Both the position numbers and the translations under genes were made by a program. Below are positions 1-6,920 of a stretch of DNA of 12,136 nt, piece after piece (position 1 is the first letter of the stretch; each line of letters starts with the position of its first letter). The stretch covers positions 1-12,136 of the forward strand of contig JBDLWO010000069.1 in NCBI GenBank assembly GCA_039804245.1. The letters are read 5' to 3'. The notes beneath the pieces were generated by a model. That model was not told where the DNA came from. It ran no database searches and saw only the letters and a program-made list of their open reading frames with translations. Source of the DNA: M3007 sp039804245 (lineage in GTDB: Bacteria; Bacteroidota; Bacteroidia; Chitinophagales; Saprospiraceae).

Positions 1-505
1 CAAAGATGCTGGCGGTGCCGTTGCCCTGGTGCACATCCAGATCAACTATGAGTATTTTCGAGGCCAGTCTGTTCTCCAGCAAATAGCGGGCTGCCACTGC
101 CTGATCATTAAAACAACAAAAGCCCTCACCCCGGTCGGCGAAGGCATGGTGTGTTCCCCCGGCGATGTTCAGGGCGCACCCGTGTTCGATTGCATGAAGC
201 GCGCACTGAACCGTTCCCTGTGAGATGTGTCTGCCTCTCACCACAAACCGCTCATTGATCGGGAACCCGATTGCTCTGATTTCAGACAGAGTCAGTTCCA
301 CGCGGTTCATCTTTTCCCACCATCCGCGCGTATGCGTGAGCAACGCGACTTCTTCCGTTAATAAATCGGGATGAAACATATCCGACTCCTTGAGAGTGCC
401 CTCCCAAACAAGTTGCTCGGCCAGCAGTTCATACTTGACCATCGGGAATCGGTGCCCCTCCGGGAGTTCGTAGCGGTAAACAGGTGAATAGGAGACTTTG
501 AGCAA
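1..505 (-). CDS. Histone deacetylase-family (AcuC/AphA-like) hydrolase, N-terminal part, runs off the window
   Basis: The reverse strand encodes 168 residues of a zinc-dependent histone-deacetylase superfamily protein; its C-terminal part lies beyond base 1. Seen directly: an N-terminus reading LKVSYSPVYRYELPEGHRFP, the HH pair GGTHHAF (His119/His120, the active-site charge-relay histidines of the family), RGEGFC at 125-130, and the zinc-site motif DLDVHQGNG (Asp155, Asp157, His159). In bacteria these enzymes remove acetyl groups from small molecules such as polyamines or from proteins; the substrate here cannot be told. The start is a TTG at 505-503: an in-frame TAA lies about 27 nt upstream, there is no ATG between, and the next ATG (residue 22) would cut off the conserved N-terminus. 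It is divergent from queD. The family call is strong, the exact substrate unknown. Both zinc-side motifs are intact as far as the window shows. Confidence 0.9.
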   Translation of the reverse strand, partial: MLKVSYSPVYRYELPEGHRFPMVKYELLAEQLVWEGTLKESDMFHPDLLTEEVALLTHTRGWWEKMNRVELTLSEIRAIGFPINERFVVRGRHISQGTVQCALHAIEHGCALNIAGGTHHAFADRGEGFCCFNDQAVAARYLLENRLASKILIVDLDVHQGNGTASIF

Positions 506-524
506 CTGAAATGAATTTGGAGCG

Positions 525-532
525 CAAAATTA
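525..532 (-). promoter_or_regulatory. Putative Bacteroidota -7 box for the deacetylase gene
   Basis: On the minus strand the sequence reads TAATTTTG, a full match to the Bacteroidota -7 consensus TAnnTTTG, 19 nt upstream of the TTG start. A -33 TTG at the usual 19-21 nt spacing is not evident. This would give a very short leader. Inference from consensus only. Confidence 0.35.
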
Positions 533-576
533 TACACGAAAAAGGAGATAACATGGACAAAACGGCCTTCCGGTCG

Positions 577-584
577 TACATTTG
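577..584 (+). promoter_or_regulatory. Putative Bacteroidota -7 box for queD
   Basis: TACATTTG followed by CAC fits the Bacteroidota -7 consensus TAnnTTTG, 53 nt before the queD ATG. No clear -33 TTG is present at the expected distance. Placed in the divergent gap between the deacetylase gene and queD. Confidence 0.4.
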
Positions 585-637
585 CACTTTGTCCCGTGAA
601 CATCATCAAGGTCGTTCCGGTCTAAATATTACTGAAA

Positions 638-1090
638 ATGCTCCAGCAGAAAGTCCGCGTATCCAAACAGTTCAACTTCGAAATGGCTCACGCACTGTAC
701 GGTTACGATGGTCCGTGCAAGAATATCCACGGACATACCTACCACCTGCGTGTGACCATCATGGGCCGCCCGATTACCAACGAAAGTGACGTCAAACTCG
801 GTATGGTGATGGACTTCGGCAACCTGAAAAAGGTGGTGATGGAACAAATCATTGATATATATGACCATGCACTGGTACTCAACGACAGCGCACCCTACGT
901 AAAAAACGAACTGCTGACTTCAGAGTTCGAAAAGGTGTTCACGGTGCCGTTCCAGCCCACCTGCGAGAATCTGATGCTCATGTTTCTGGAGAAAATCAGA
1001 CCCTATTTTACAGGCGAACTGGAACTGGTCAGCGTGGAACTCCGCGAAACCCCCACTTCCTACGCAGAGTGGCGGAAGGAGGATAACTGA
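638..1090 (+). CDS. queD: 6-carboxy-5,6,7,8-tetrahydropterin synthase / 6-pyruvoyl-tetrahydropterin synthase family (QueD)
   Basis: A 150-residue cytoplasmic protein of the T-fold PTPS/QueD family. QueD converts dihydroneopterin triphosphate to 6-carboxytetrahydropterin, an early step of queuosine/7-deazaguanine synthesis. Seen directly: zinc ligands His18 (FEMAH), His31 and His33 (HGH), the catalytic Cys27 at the spacing found in E. coli QueD (CKNIHGH versus CGRLHGH), an Asp-His pair at 76-77 (YDHALVLND), the PTxEN substrate motif at 107-111 and the conserved Glu137 in RET. It is about 30 residues longer than E. coli QueD, as I would expect for the Bacteroidota subgroup. The start is ATG 638; an in-frame TAA at 623-625 rules out an upstream extension. 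It stands alone, divergent from the deacetylase and convergent with the peptidase gene. Family certain; a role in pterin rather than queuosine metabolism is possible, since no queC/queE neighbours are visible. Confidence 0.9.
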   Translation: MLQQKVRVSKQFNFEMAHALYGYDGPCKNIHGHTYHLRVTIMGRPITNESDVKLGMVMDFGNLKKVVMEQIIDIYDHALVLNDSAPYVKNELLTSEFEKVFTVPFQPTCENLMLMFLEKIRPYFTGELELVSVELRETPTSYAEWRKEDN

Positions 1091-1103
1091 ATCCGGAGTT
1101 TCG

Positions 1104-3248
1104 TTACCTCATATTGTAAAACATGAAGGCCAGCATGTCGGAGGCCTCCTCGATGATCTTGGCAGTCGGTTTTCCGGCGCCGTGGCCAGCGCTGGTCTCA
1201 ATACGGATCAACACCGGACTGGAACCCTGATGCTTTTCCTGCAGGGTCGCTGCAAACTTGAACGAGTGCGCCGGTACCACGCGATCGTCGTGATCAGCCG
1301 TGGTAACCATGGTAGCCGGATACGACACTTTCTTCACATTGTGCAGCGGCGAATATTTGATCAGGCAGTTATACTCTTCCTGTACATCGCTGCGACCATA
1401 ATCGGTAGCCCATGCGTAACCTATCGTAAAGCGGTGGTAACGGAGCATATCCAGTACACCCACCTGCGGGAAACAAACACGATACAGATCCGGACGCTGT
1501 GTCATGCAGGCGCCCACCAGCAAACCACCGTTTGAACCACCCTGAATGGCCAGCCTGGACGAAGATGTGTATTTTTTGGAGATCAGATATTCAGCTGCTG
1601 CTATAAAATCATCAAAAACGTTCTGTTTCTGGCACTTTGTGCCCGCTCGATGCCATTTTTCACCAAATTCACCACCTCCGCGGATATTGGCAACGGCATA
1701 TACACCGTTATTCTCCAGCAGGGCCGCCCGGGAGGCGCTGAACGACGGCGTCAGGGAAATATTGAATCCGCCGTAACCGTACAGCAACGTGGGGTTGTTC
1801 CCGTTGTAGGCCATATCTTTTCTGTGTGTAATAAACATGGGCACCCGGGAGCCATCCTTGCTGTTGTACCATACCTGCTCGGTTGTGTAAAGCTCCGGAT
1901 TGAAATCGAGCGTTGGCGCCTTGAATACGCTGATATTCAATGTATTCATATCCAGTGAATATACTGTCGAAGGGCGCAGGAATGAGGTGAAAGAGAAAAA
2001 TGCCTGTGAATCACCCGATTTGCCACTCACTCCTCCCACCGATCCGATCTCGGGCAGAGCCACCTCACGGATCAGTTTTCCACCCAGATCGTAAGCCCGC
2101 AAACTGCTGGCCGCGTTGTGCAGGTAGGTGCACAGTATTTTGCCGCCGCAAAGGGCCACCGACTGCAGTACATCGTTCTGGTCCTCTGCAACGAGTGTCT
2201 TCCAGTCTTTCTCGGCAGGTTTGGCCGGATCAACCAGTATAAGACGCTGATTCGGAGCATTGTGGTTGGTCAGAATCAACAGCTGATCGTTGATATTATC
2301 CACCACACTGAAATCCTTGTCAAAACTCCCCGAAATGGTCACAAACACATCCGAGCGCTTGCCCAGGTCTTTCACGGCCAGCATGTTGCCGCTGGTACTC
2401 TCCCAACCGTTGATGATGAGGAAACGCTCGTCTTCCGTTGTACTGCCGCCGAAAGAGCGATCGGGATTGGCCTTGTCGTCGTAAACCAGAACATCAGCCG
2501 ACTGGGGAGTTCCGAGCGCATGGTAATAAACCGCACCAAATTTGTTGGCAGCCTTCAGTTCGTCGCCCTTTTGTGGCTCCGGATAACGGGTATAGTAGAA
2601 ACCATTGCCTCGCCAGGATATCCCGCTGAATTTCACCCACTCTATCACATCCGGAAGCATTTCTCCCGTTTTCATGTCCTTGACAACTATGGTGCGCCAG
2701 TCTGAACCTCCCTTTGAGGTGGAATAGGCCAGGTACCGGCCATCCCTGGAAAAGTCCATTTCACCCAGGGAAGTGGTGCCATCTGCACTGAACTTGTTCG
2801 GATCAAGCACTAATGTTGCCGGCCCGTCGAGTTTTTCCTGAGAGTAAAATATACTCTGATTCTGCAATCCGTCGTTCTTGAAGTAGTAGTATCTGCCTCC
2901 CTCTTTGAACGGAGGAGTGTAACGCTCATAGTTGAAAAGTACAGAAAGACGTTTTTTGAACTTTTCGCGGTCAGGTATTTGTGACAGATAAGCGCTGGTC
3001 ACTTTATTCTGCTCCACAACCCAGGCTTTGGTTTCAGCACTCTGGTCGTCTTCCAGCCAGCGGTACGGATCGCTGATTTTTTGTCCGAAGTAATCGTCGG
3101 TAACGGTGTCGTCTTTTTTTGTTGCGGGGTAGTTCACTGAAATTTGTTTAGTGTTTTTGGACGAGGATTCGGTCGCTTTCTGCTGGGTGTGACAGGCTCC
3201 CAGAAGCAGCACCCCGTTCAGAAAAAAGAGGAAAGGGCTCAGTTTCAT
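1104..3248 (-). CDS. Prolyl oligopeptidase (S9A family serine peptidase), lipoprotein
   Basis: A 714-residue peptidase that cleaves short peptides after proline, here probably attached to an envelope membrane. The N-terminus has a lipoprotein signal ending in LLLGAC, then a linker rich in Ser/Lys, then the S9 N-terminal seven-bladed beta-propeller (residues about 35-430; DPYRWLEDD near its start is a family signature), and a C-terminal alpha/beta hydrolase domain. The triad is visible by alignment to porcine prolyl oligopeptidase: Ser572 in GGSNGGLL, Asp654 in ADHDDRVVP and His689 in AGHGAGKPTAK. Overall length fits the family. The reading frame is open further upstream to a GTG at 3284, but the ATG at 3248 is preferred because it places the lipoprotein signal at the very N-terminus. 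Convergent with queD (13-bp gap), divergent from the lipoprotein gene at 3357. The family assignment is firm; membrane location is inferred from the lipobox. Confidence 0.95.
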   Translation of the reverse strand: MKLSPFLFFLNGVLLLGACHTQQKATESSSKNTKQISVNYPATKKDDTVTDDYFGQKISDPYRWLEDDQSAETKAWVVEQNKVTSAYLSQIPDREKFKKRLSVLFNYERYTPPFKEGGRYYYFKNDGLQNQSIFYSQEKLDGPATLVLDPNKFSADGTTSLGEMDFSRDGRYLAYSTSKGGSDWRTIVVKDMKTGEMLPDVIEWVKFSGISWRGNGFYYTRYPEPQKGDELKAANKFGAVYYHALGTPQSADVLVYDDKANPDRSFGGSTTEDERFLIINGWESTSGNMLAVKDLGKRSDVFVTISGSFDKDFSVVDNINDQLLILTNHNAPNQRLILVDPAKPAEKDWKTLVAEDQNDVLQSVALCGGKILCTYLHNAASSLRAYDLGGKLIREVALPEIGSVGGVSGKSGDSQAFFSFTSFLRPSTVYSLDMNTLNISVFKAPTLDFNPELYTTEQVWYNSKDGSRVPMFITHRKDMAYNGNNPTLLYGYGGFNISLTPSFSASRAALLENNGVYAVANIRGGGEFGEKWHRAGTKCQKQNVFDDFIAAAEYLISKKYTSSSRLAIQGGSNGGLLVGACMTQRPDLYRVCFPQVGVLDMLRYHRFTIGYAWATDYGRSDVQEEYNCLIKYSPLHNVKKVSYPATMVTTADHDDRVVPAHSFKFAATLQEKHQGSSPVLIRIETSAGHGAGKPTAKIIEEASDMLAFMFYNMR

Positions 3249-3291
3249 GTGTTCAAGATAAATGGTTAATGTCTGTTTGGCCACTTAGGCT

Positions 3292-3299
3292 TACTTTTG
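3292..3299 (+). promoter_or_regulatory. Putative Bacteroidota -7 box for the long rightward operon
   Basis: TACTTTTG followed by CCGCGAAAG matches the Bacteroidota -7 consensus TAnnTTTG exactly, 57 nt ahead of the first ATG of the plus-strand gene set. A TTTG at 3276-3279 is too close to be a standard -33 element. No other good match was noticed in the short gaps further down, so this is the best candidate for driving 3357-11961. Confidence 0.45.
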
Positions 3300-3302
3300 C
3301 CG

Positions 3303-3310
3303 CGAAAGTA
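3303..3310 (-). promoter_or_regulatory. Possible -7 box for the prolyl oligopeptidase gene
   Basis: The minus strand reads TACTTTCG, one mismatch from TAnnTTTG, about 55 nt upstream of the peptidase ATG. Its first six bases pair with the rightward -7 box at 3292-3299 to make an inverted repeat (TACTTT...AAAGTA). Weak evidence on its own. Confidence 0.25.
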
Positions 3311-3356
3311 GGGGTTGTATTTCAAACGAACACACAACCTCTTTGAATGTTCTCCC

Positions 3357-4517
3357 ATGAAAAAAAATCATTCACTGGTCATCATCGCCCTCTTGTCAGC
3401 CATTCTGACCAGCTGCGGAACGCTGCTGAATGCCCAGGCAAGGCTCGACTCACTACCCCCTGTGGACAGTCTCCGCACTGAGTCTGTTGTAGCCTGGACG
3501 CAGCAACTCGGCTCCCGGGCTGAGGCGCTGAAACTCACTTGTCAGGGCCGTCTGCAATCCGTCGTGTCCGAACGGGAAGCACTCGACTCCCTTATTCTGC
3601 GCATCAAATCAGATTCTTCCGCCAGCATGTCGGTTTCAGACTCGCTCGGCAACTGCCTGAAAGACTTGAAGCTGAAGGAAAAGGAATGCATCCGGCAACT
3701 GAAAAAGGCCGAAAAGGCGGTCGCCCAGGCCATCGAATGTGCCGCTCTTGATGTCGCAGCGCAAAGAAAAGCGTTACCTGTACTCTGGAGGTCGGTTAAT
3801 GAGCTTGTGATGCTTTCCAACACTTCTCCTGAAGAAGCGAGGGTAGCAATTCCCCGGCCAGCCAAACCCGAAAAAAAGAAACCGGCCCCGGAAGAATCTG
3901 AAAAACCGGCCGAACCTGTTCCCGCAGCTATAGCACCACCGGAAACACCGGTACAACCCACCCGGGTTCCGCTGACGGTAGTCAAATACAATCCTGCGGC
4001 CGATATCATGCTCAATCCGCCCGCCATACCCTGTAACTTCGAGGAAAACTCCCGCGATGAACTCTCGGGCGCGCCCTACCGCCGCACAGCCCCGGTGGAG
4101 TGGTTCCGCCACGCGCCCGCGCCTCTCAAAGGTTTCCTGCAAGGGCGCCCCAATGTGCGCTGTGAAGCCGCCCTCTCGGCTGTCGGTCAGAGGTCAACTC
4201 TGTTGCTCACTTTCACCGTGGTTGACCCCAACCCTCGTAAATCTTTCGGCAAACTGCCCAAGGATGCTCCCGCAACGCTCTGGTTCATGGACGGAACCTC
4301 CTTTGAACTGTATAACAGCACAAATGATGAAGGAATTTTAAATTACGAAGATCAATCATATACTTTCAGAGGCAAATATCCCATCGAAGAGGCGCTCTGG
4401 AAGAAGATGCGCCGCTCCGATCTCGACCGGGTGCGTATTACCTGGGGAAGCGGATATGAAGAATATGATATTCAGTTCGTTCACCTGTTGCGACAACTGT
4501 CGCGCTGCTTTGAATAA
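3357..4517 (+). CDS. Lipoprotein of unknown function with coiled coil and proline-rich linker
   Basis: A 386-residue envelope protein I do not recognise as a named family. The ATG at 3357 begins a lipoprotein signal, MKKNHSLVIIALLSAILTSC, with Cys20 as the likely lipidated residue; an earlier in-frame TTG at 3315 would put 14 extra residues before it and is rejected. Residues about 50-135 are charged and heptad-like, suggesting a helical or coiled-coil segment. Residues about 164-205 are a Pro/Ala/Lys/Glu-rich linker. From about 218 to the end is a compact, probably beta-rich domain ending in a segment of the type RVRITWGSGYEEYDIQF, resembling C-terminal regions I associate with Bacteroidota hypothetical proteins. 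The stop overlaps the murB start by one base (TAATG), so the two are probably translationally coupled. It may bridge the outer membrane and the periplasm or cell wall, but that is inference from layout only. Confidence 0.75.
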   Translation: MKKNHSLVIIALLSAILTSCGTLLNAQARLDSLPPVDSLRTESVVAWTQQLGSRAEALKLTCQGRLQSVVSEREALDSLILRIKSDSSASMSVSDSLGNCLKDLKLKEKECIRQLKKAEKAVAQAIECAALDVAAQRKALPVLWRSVNELVMLSNTSPEEARVAIPRPAKPEKKKPAPEESEKPAEPVPAAIAPPETPVQPTRVPLTVVKYNPAADIMLNPPAIPCNFEENSRDELSGAPYRRTAPVEWFRHAPAPLKGFLQGRPNVRCEAALSAVGQRSTLLLTFTVVDPNPRKSFGKLPKDAPATLWFMDGTSFELYNSTNDEGILNYEDQSYTFRGKYPIEEALWKKMRRSDLDRVRITWGSGYEEYDIQFVHLLRQLSRCFE

Positions 4518-5533
4518 TGGCAATCAACATACAAAATAACGTTTCTCTCCTCCCGTACAACACTTTTGGCATTGACGTCAGGGCCGCACATTTCACTGCC
4601 GTACGCTCGGAAGATGAAATGCGGGAGGCCCTGCGCTCCGGTGTCAGTCCCGTGCTGGTGATCGGTGGCGGCAGCAATATTCTGTTTACCGGCGATGTGG
4701 CAGGCCTGGTTGTCAAAAATGACATCAGTTTCATTAATATAGCAAAATCGTTCAAAAACAGGGTATGGATTGATGTGGGAGCGGGTGTACAGTGGCACGC
4801 GCTGGTAATCTGGGCAGTAGAGAACAATCTGGGCGGACTGGAAAACCTGAGTCTGATACCAGGCACGGTGGGAGCTGCTCCTGTTCAGAATATTGGCGCA
4901 TACGGCGTGGAACTCAGGGATGTATTCGTCAGTCTGAGGGCCATGGAAACCGCCACCGGACGTGTCAGGTCGTTCAGACTGAAAGATTGTGCATTTGGTT
5001 ACCGCGACAGCGTGTTCAAGCGGGAATTCAAAGGAAAATATATCATACTCTCGATACGCATCTCACTGTCCAGACACAAACACAAACTCAATCTTTCCTA
5101 TGGTGATATCGGCAAAACGCTCGCTGCCATGGGTATTGGTCATCCGGGAATTGCCGATGTCAGTAATGCCGTGTGCCAGATTCGCCGGTCCAAACTGCCC
5201 GATCCGGCAGAAATTGGCAATTGTGGCTCTTTTTTCAAGAACCCTGAAACCGATATTACTGTTCTGACTGATATTCGCAAAACGCATCCCGATGTACCCT
5301 CCTACCCTGTTGCCGAAGGCAGAGTGAAAGTTCCGGCAGGGTGGCTCATCGAACAATGCGGCTGGAAAGGCAAAAAGGTGGGAAATACCGGCAGTTACGC
5401 CAAACAGGCATTAGTGCTCGTCAATTACGGCGGCGCAACAGGTCAGGAAGTCAGAAATCTGTCCGACCAGATTATCCTGTCGGTACAGCAAAAATTCGGA
5501 ATCACACTCGAAAGAGAGGTAAATATCGTCTGA
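4517..5533 (+). CDS. murB: UDP-N-acetylenolpyruvoylglucosamine reductase (MurB, type I)
   Basis: MurB, 338 residues, reduces UDP-GlcNAc-enolpyruvate to UDP-MurNAc with NADPH and FAD, the second committed step of cytoplasmic peptidoglycan precursor synthesis. Seen directly: the FAD-binding segment VLVIGGGSNILF near residue 46, LSLIPGTVGAAPVQNIGAYG (family signature) around 112-131, FGYRDSVFK, the catalytic serine Ser238 in GNCGSFFKNP (E. coli has GNAGSFFKNP), AGWLIEQCGWKG and the C-terminal LEREV glutamate. The presence of the FGYRDS region and the overall length fit the type I (E. coli-like) enzymes. The gene starts one base inside the stop codon of the upstream lipoprotein and is followed after 11 bp by a small membrane protein gene. 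No key residue is missing. Confidence 0.97.
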   Translation: MAINIQNNVSLLPYNTFGIDVRAAHFTAVRSEDEMREALRSGVSPVLVIGGGSNILFTGDVAGLVVKNDISFINIAKSFKNRVWIDVGAGVQWHALVIWAVENNLGGLENLSLIPGTVGAAPVQNIGAYGVELRDVFVSLRAMETATGRVRSFRLKDCAFGYRDSVFKREFKGKYIILSIRISLSRHKHKLNLSYGDIGKTLAAMGIGHPGIADVSNAVCQIRRSKLPDPAEIGNCGSFFKNPETDITVLTDIRKTHPDVPSYPVAEGRVKVPAGWLIEQCGWKGKKVGNTGSYAKQALVLVNYGGATGQEVRNLSDQIILSVQQKFGITLEREVNIV

Positions 5534-5544
5534 AAGAATTCATC

Positions 5545-5928
5545 ATGACAGATTTGCAAACAAACGAACAAATACTGAAAATTACGGAACAAACGCTCAA
5601 AAACTGGCGTGAAACCAGTCGCTGGGCTCTGTTTTTTGCTGTACTGTTTTTCCTCTTCACCGGAATAACCGGGCTTTTCACACTGATGTTTCTCCTCGAT
5701 CCTTCCATGGGGTCTGCCACACTGACCGGGATAATATTCATCTCCCTGCTTTTTCTGCCGGGATATTGGCTGCTACGATTTTACAAAGGTATGAAAAAGG
5801 CCCTGAAGAACAACGAAACTGCTGGTCTGGAAAGCGCTTTCTCAAATCTGAAATGGTTTTATGTTTATTCAGGAATAATGACAATCCTCTACTTCTCGCT
5901 TGTGTTCATTGCAATGATTACAAGCTAG
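5545..5928 (+). CDS. Small integral membrane protein, DUF5362-like (copy 1)
   Basis: A 127-residue protein with an N-terminal cytosolic-looking helix (TEQTLKNWRETSRWA) followed by about four hydrophobic segments: two in residues 30-80 that are separated by a short DPSMGS loop, and two around 100-125. A basic amphipathic stretch, LLRFYKGMKKALKNN then a 'leader' NLKWF, sits between the pairs. This arrangement resembles the DUF5362 family of Bacteroidota; the family name is from memory of the pattern and the function is unknown. The start is ATG 5545; the frame is open further upstream inside murB but nothing there looks coding. A second, divergent copy follows at 5968, and the same short spacer motif follows both genes. 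Likely co-transcribed with murB. Confidence 0.8.
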   Translation: MTDLQTNEQILKITEQTLKNWRETSRWALFFAVLFFLFTGITGLFTLMFLLDPSMGSATLTGIIFISLLFLPGYWLLRFYKGMKKALKNNETAGLESAFSNLKWFYVYSGIMTILYFSLVFIAMITS

Positions 5929-5967
5929 TTTAACCCCGTAAAAGTTAACCACTCAATATTCAGAAAG

Positions 5968-6435
5968 ATGCCGGTACTGGATGATTACGAGCAAAACGGG
6001 CAGTCTGTTGTTACTCCCGGTCTCATTGCCACCTGGAAAAGCATTTCCGGATGGGCCATATTTCTTGCAATTGCCGGACTGCTTCAGGCATGTCTGCTGC
6101 TGGCAGGAGGTACCCGGATCAAAGAAATCGTCAATGCAATGCGTTTCGCGTACGGTGACAATGACCTGCTGGATTCCATGAGTGAATCGGAGACCGGGAT
6201 ACTTTACTTTTTTCTGCTGGCAGCTGCCGGACTTGCCTTCGTTTACATTCATCAACTGCTTTTTGCCATCCGTCTCCGGCGCGGAATACAAGCGGCTGAT
6301 CAGCGTGCATTCGATACTTCCTGGCGCAATTTGCGAAACAGTTTCAGAGGTTTTGGTATCTGCCTGATTGTTGTTATGGTCTGCTATCTGATCTTTTTCT
6401 CTATGCTGCTGCTATTCCTCGCTCCTTCCAGCTAA
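5968..6435 (+). CDS. Small integral membrane protein, DUF5362-like (copy 2)
   Basis: A 155-residue membrane protein, paralogous in layout to the preceding gene. The N-terminal helix and first membrane segment (LIATWKSISGWAIFLAIAGLL) line up with LKNWRETSRWALFFAVLFFL of copy 1, and LRRGIQAADQRAFDTSWRNL lines up with MKKALKNNETAGLESAFSNL. Copy 2 has an extra 30-odd residues of polar, acidic loop (ending in DSMSESETG) between the first and second hydrophobic segments. About four membrane segments are expected. Function unknown. It starts at ATG 5968, 39 bp after copy 1, and is followed after 18 bp by the ribonuclease gene. Confidence 0.8.
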   Translation: MPVLDDYEQNGQSVVTPGLIATWKSISGWAIFLAIAGLLQACLLLAGGTRIKEIVNAMRFAYGDNDLLDSMSESETGILYFFLLAAAGLAFVYIHQLLFAIRLRRGIQAADQRAFDTSWRNLRNSFRGFGICLIVVMVCYLIFFSMLLLFLAPSS

Positions 6436-6453
6436 AATCCGTATTAACCGCTT

Positions 6454-6909
6454 ATGACAACAAAACCTGGAGCCGGAAAACGGATTCTGGCGCGCTTGCT
6501 GATACTTGCCCTGCTTCTGGGTACCGTGTGGTTTGTCAGGCAATGGCGACAACGCGCGCACACCCCTGTACATACGAACACAACCGTGCAGACCACCCCC
6601 GGAAACAGTCCGTCGTCTGCAGGTAATCAGCAGACCGCTCCCTCCCGGGTGCTGGAAGTACTTCGGTATGTGAGGTCCAACGGAACAGCCCCTGATGGTT
6701 ATGTCGGTGGCAGGGAATTTCAGAACAGGGAAAAACGCCTGCCCGCCAAAACACCCGGTGGAGAGCGGATACGGTATTCGGAGTGGGATGTCCATCCGAA
6801 AGTGAAGGGACAAAACCGGGGTCCGGAACGCCTGGTCACCGGCTCCGACCGGAGTGCCTGGTACACCGCCGATCACTACAAGACATTCCTGTTTATTGAC
6901 AGGCGATAA
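6454..6909 (+). CDS. Membrane-anchored or secreted barnase-like ribonuclease (ribonuclease N1/T1/barnase family)
   Basis: A 151-residue protein: a basic N-terminus, one hydrophobic helix (residues about 11-28) as signal anchor or uncleaved signal, a Thr/Pro/Gln-rich linker (36-63), and a C-terminal microbial ribonuclease domain. Comparison with barnase shows all catalytic residues: Glu110 in YSEWDV (barnase Glu73), Arg122 and Arg126 in QNRGPERLV (Arg83, Arg87) and His141 in TADHYKTF (His102). GREFQNREKRLP matches the barnase GGDIFSNREGKLP segment. Such enzymes cleave single-stranded RNA, usually after guanosine, and are kept outside the cytoplasm or blocked by barstar; no barstar-like gene is in this window. 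The active domain therefore most likely faces the periplasm or outside, for RNA scavenging, although a toxin role cannot be excluded. It sits 11 bp before prmC. Confidence 0.88.
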   Translation: MTTKPGAGKRILARLLILALLLGTVWFVRQWRQRAHTPVHTNTTVQTTPGNSPSSAGNQQTAPSRVLEVLRYVRSNGTAPDGYVGGREFQNREKRLPAKTPGGERIRYSEWDVHPKVKGQNRGPERLVTGSDRSAWYTADHYKTFLFIDRR

Positions 6910-6920
6910 AGGAAACTATT

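Noticed and set aside
1088..1106. Possible bidirectional terminator between queD and the peptidase gene
   Set aside because: The 13-bp gap has no stem-loop with a T tract that I can see.
2118..2705. A 195-codon plus-strand open frame inside the prolyl oligopeptidase gene
   Set aside because: Lies fully antisense to a well-conserved S9 peptidase; no motif, no promoter or ribosome site; a shadow frame.
3542..4142. Two minus-strand frames (161 and 122 codons) opposite the coiled-coil lipoprotein gene
   Set aside because: Rich in Gly/Ser or Arg/Phe as expected from reverse reading of a Pro/Glu/Lys-rich linker; no gene features.
5341..5544. Upstream extension of the first DUF5362-like frame into murB
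   Set aside because: The extension is a basic, non-hydrophobic out-of-frame reading of conserved murB; the ATG at 5545 gives a proper membrane protein.
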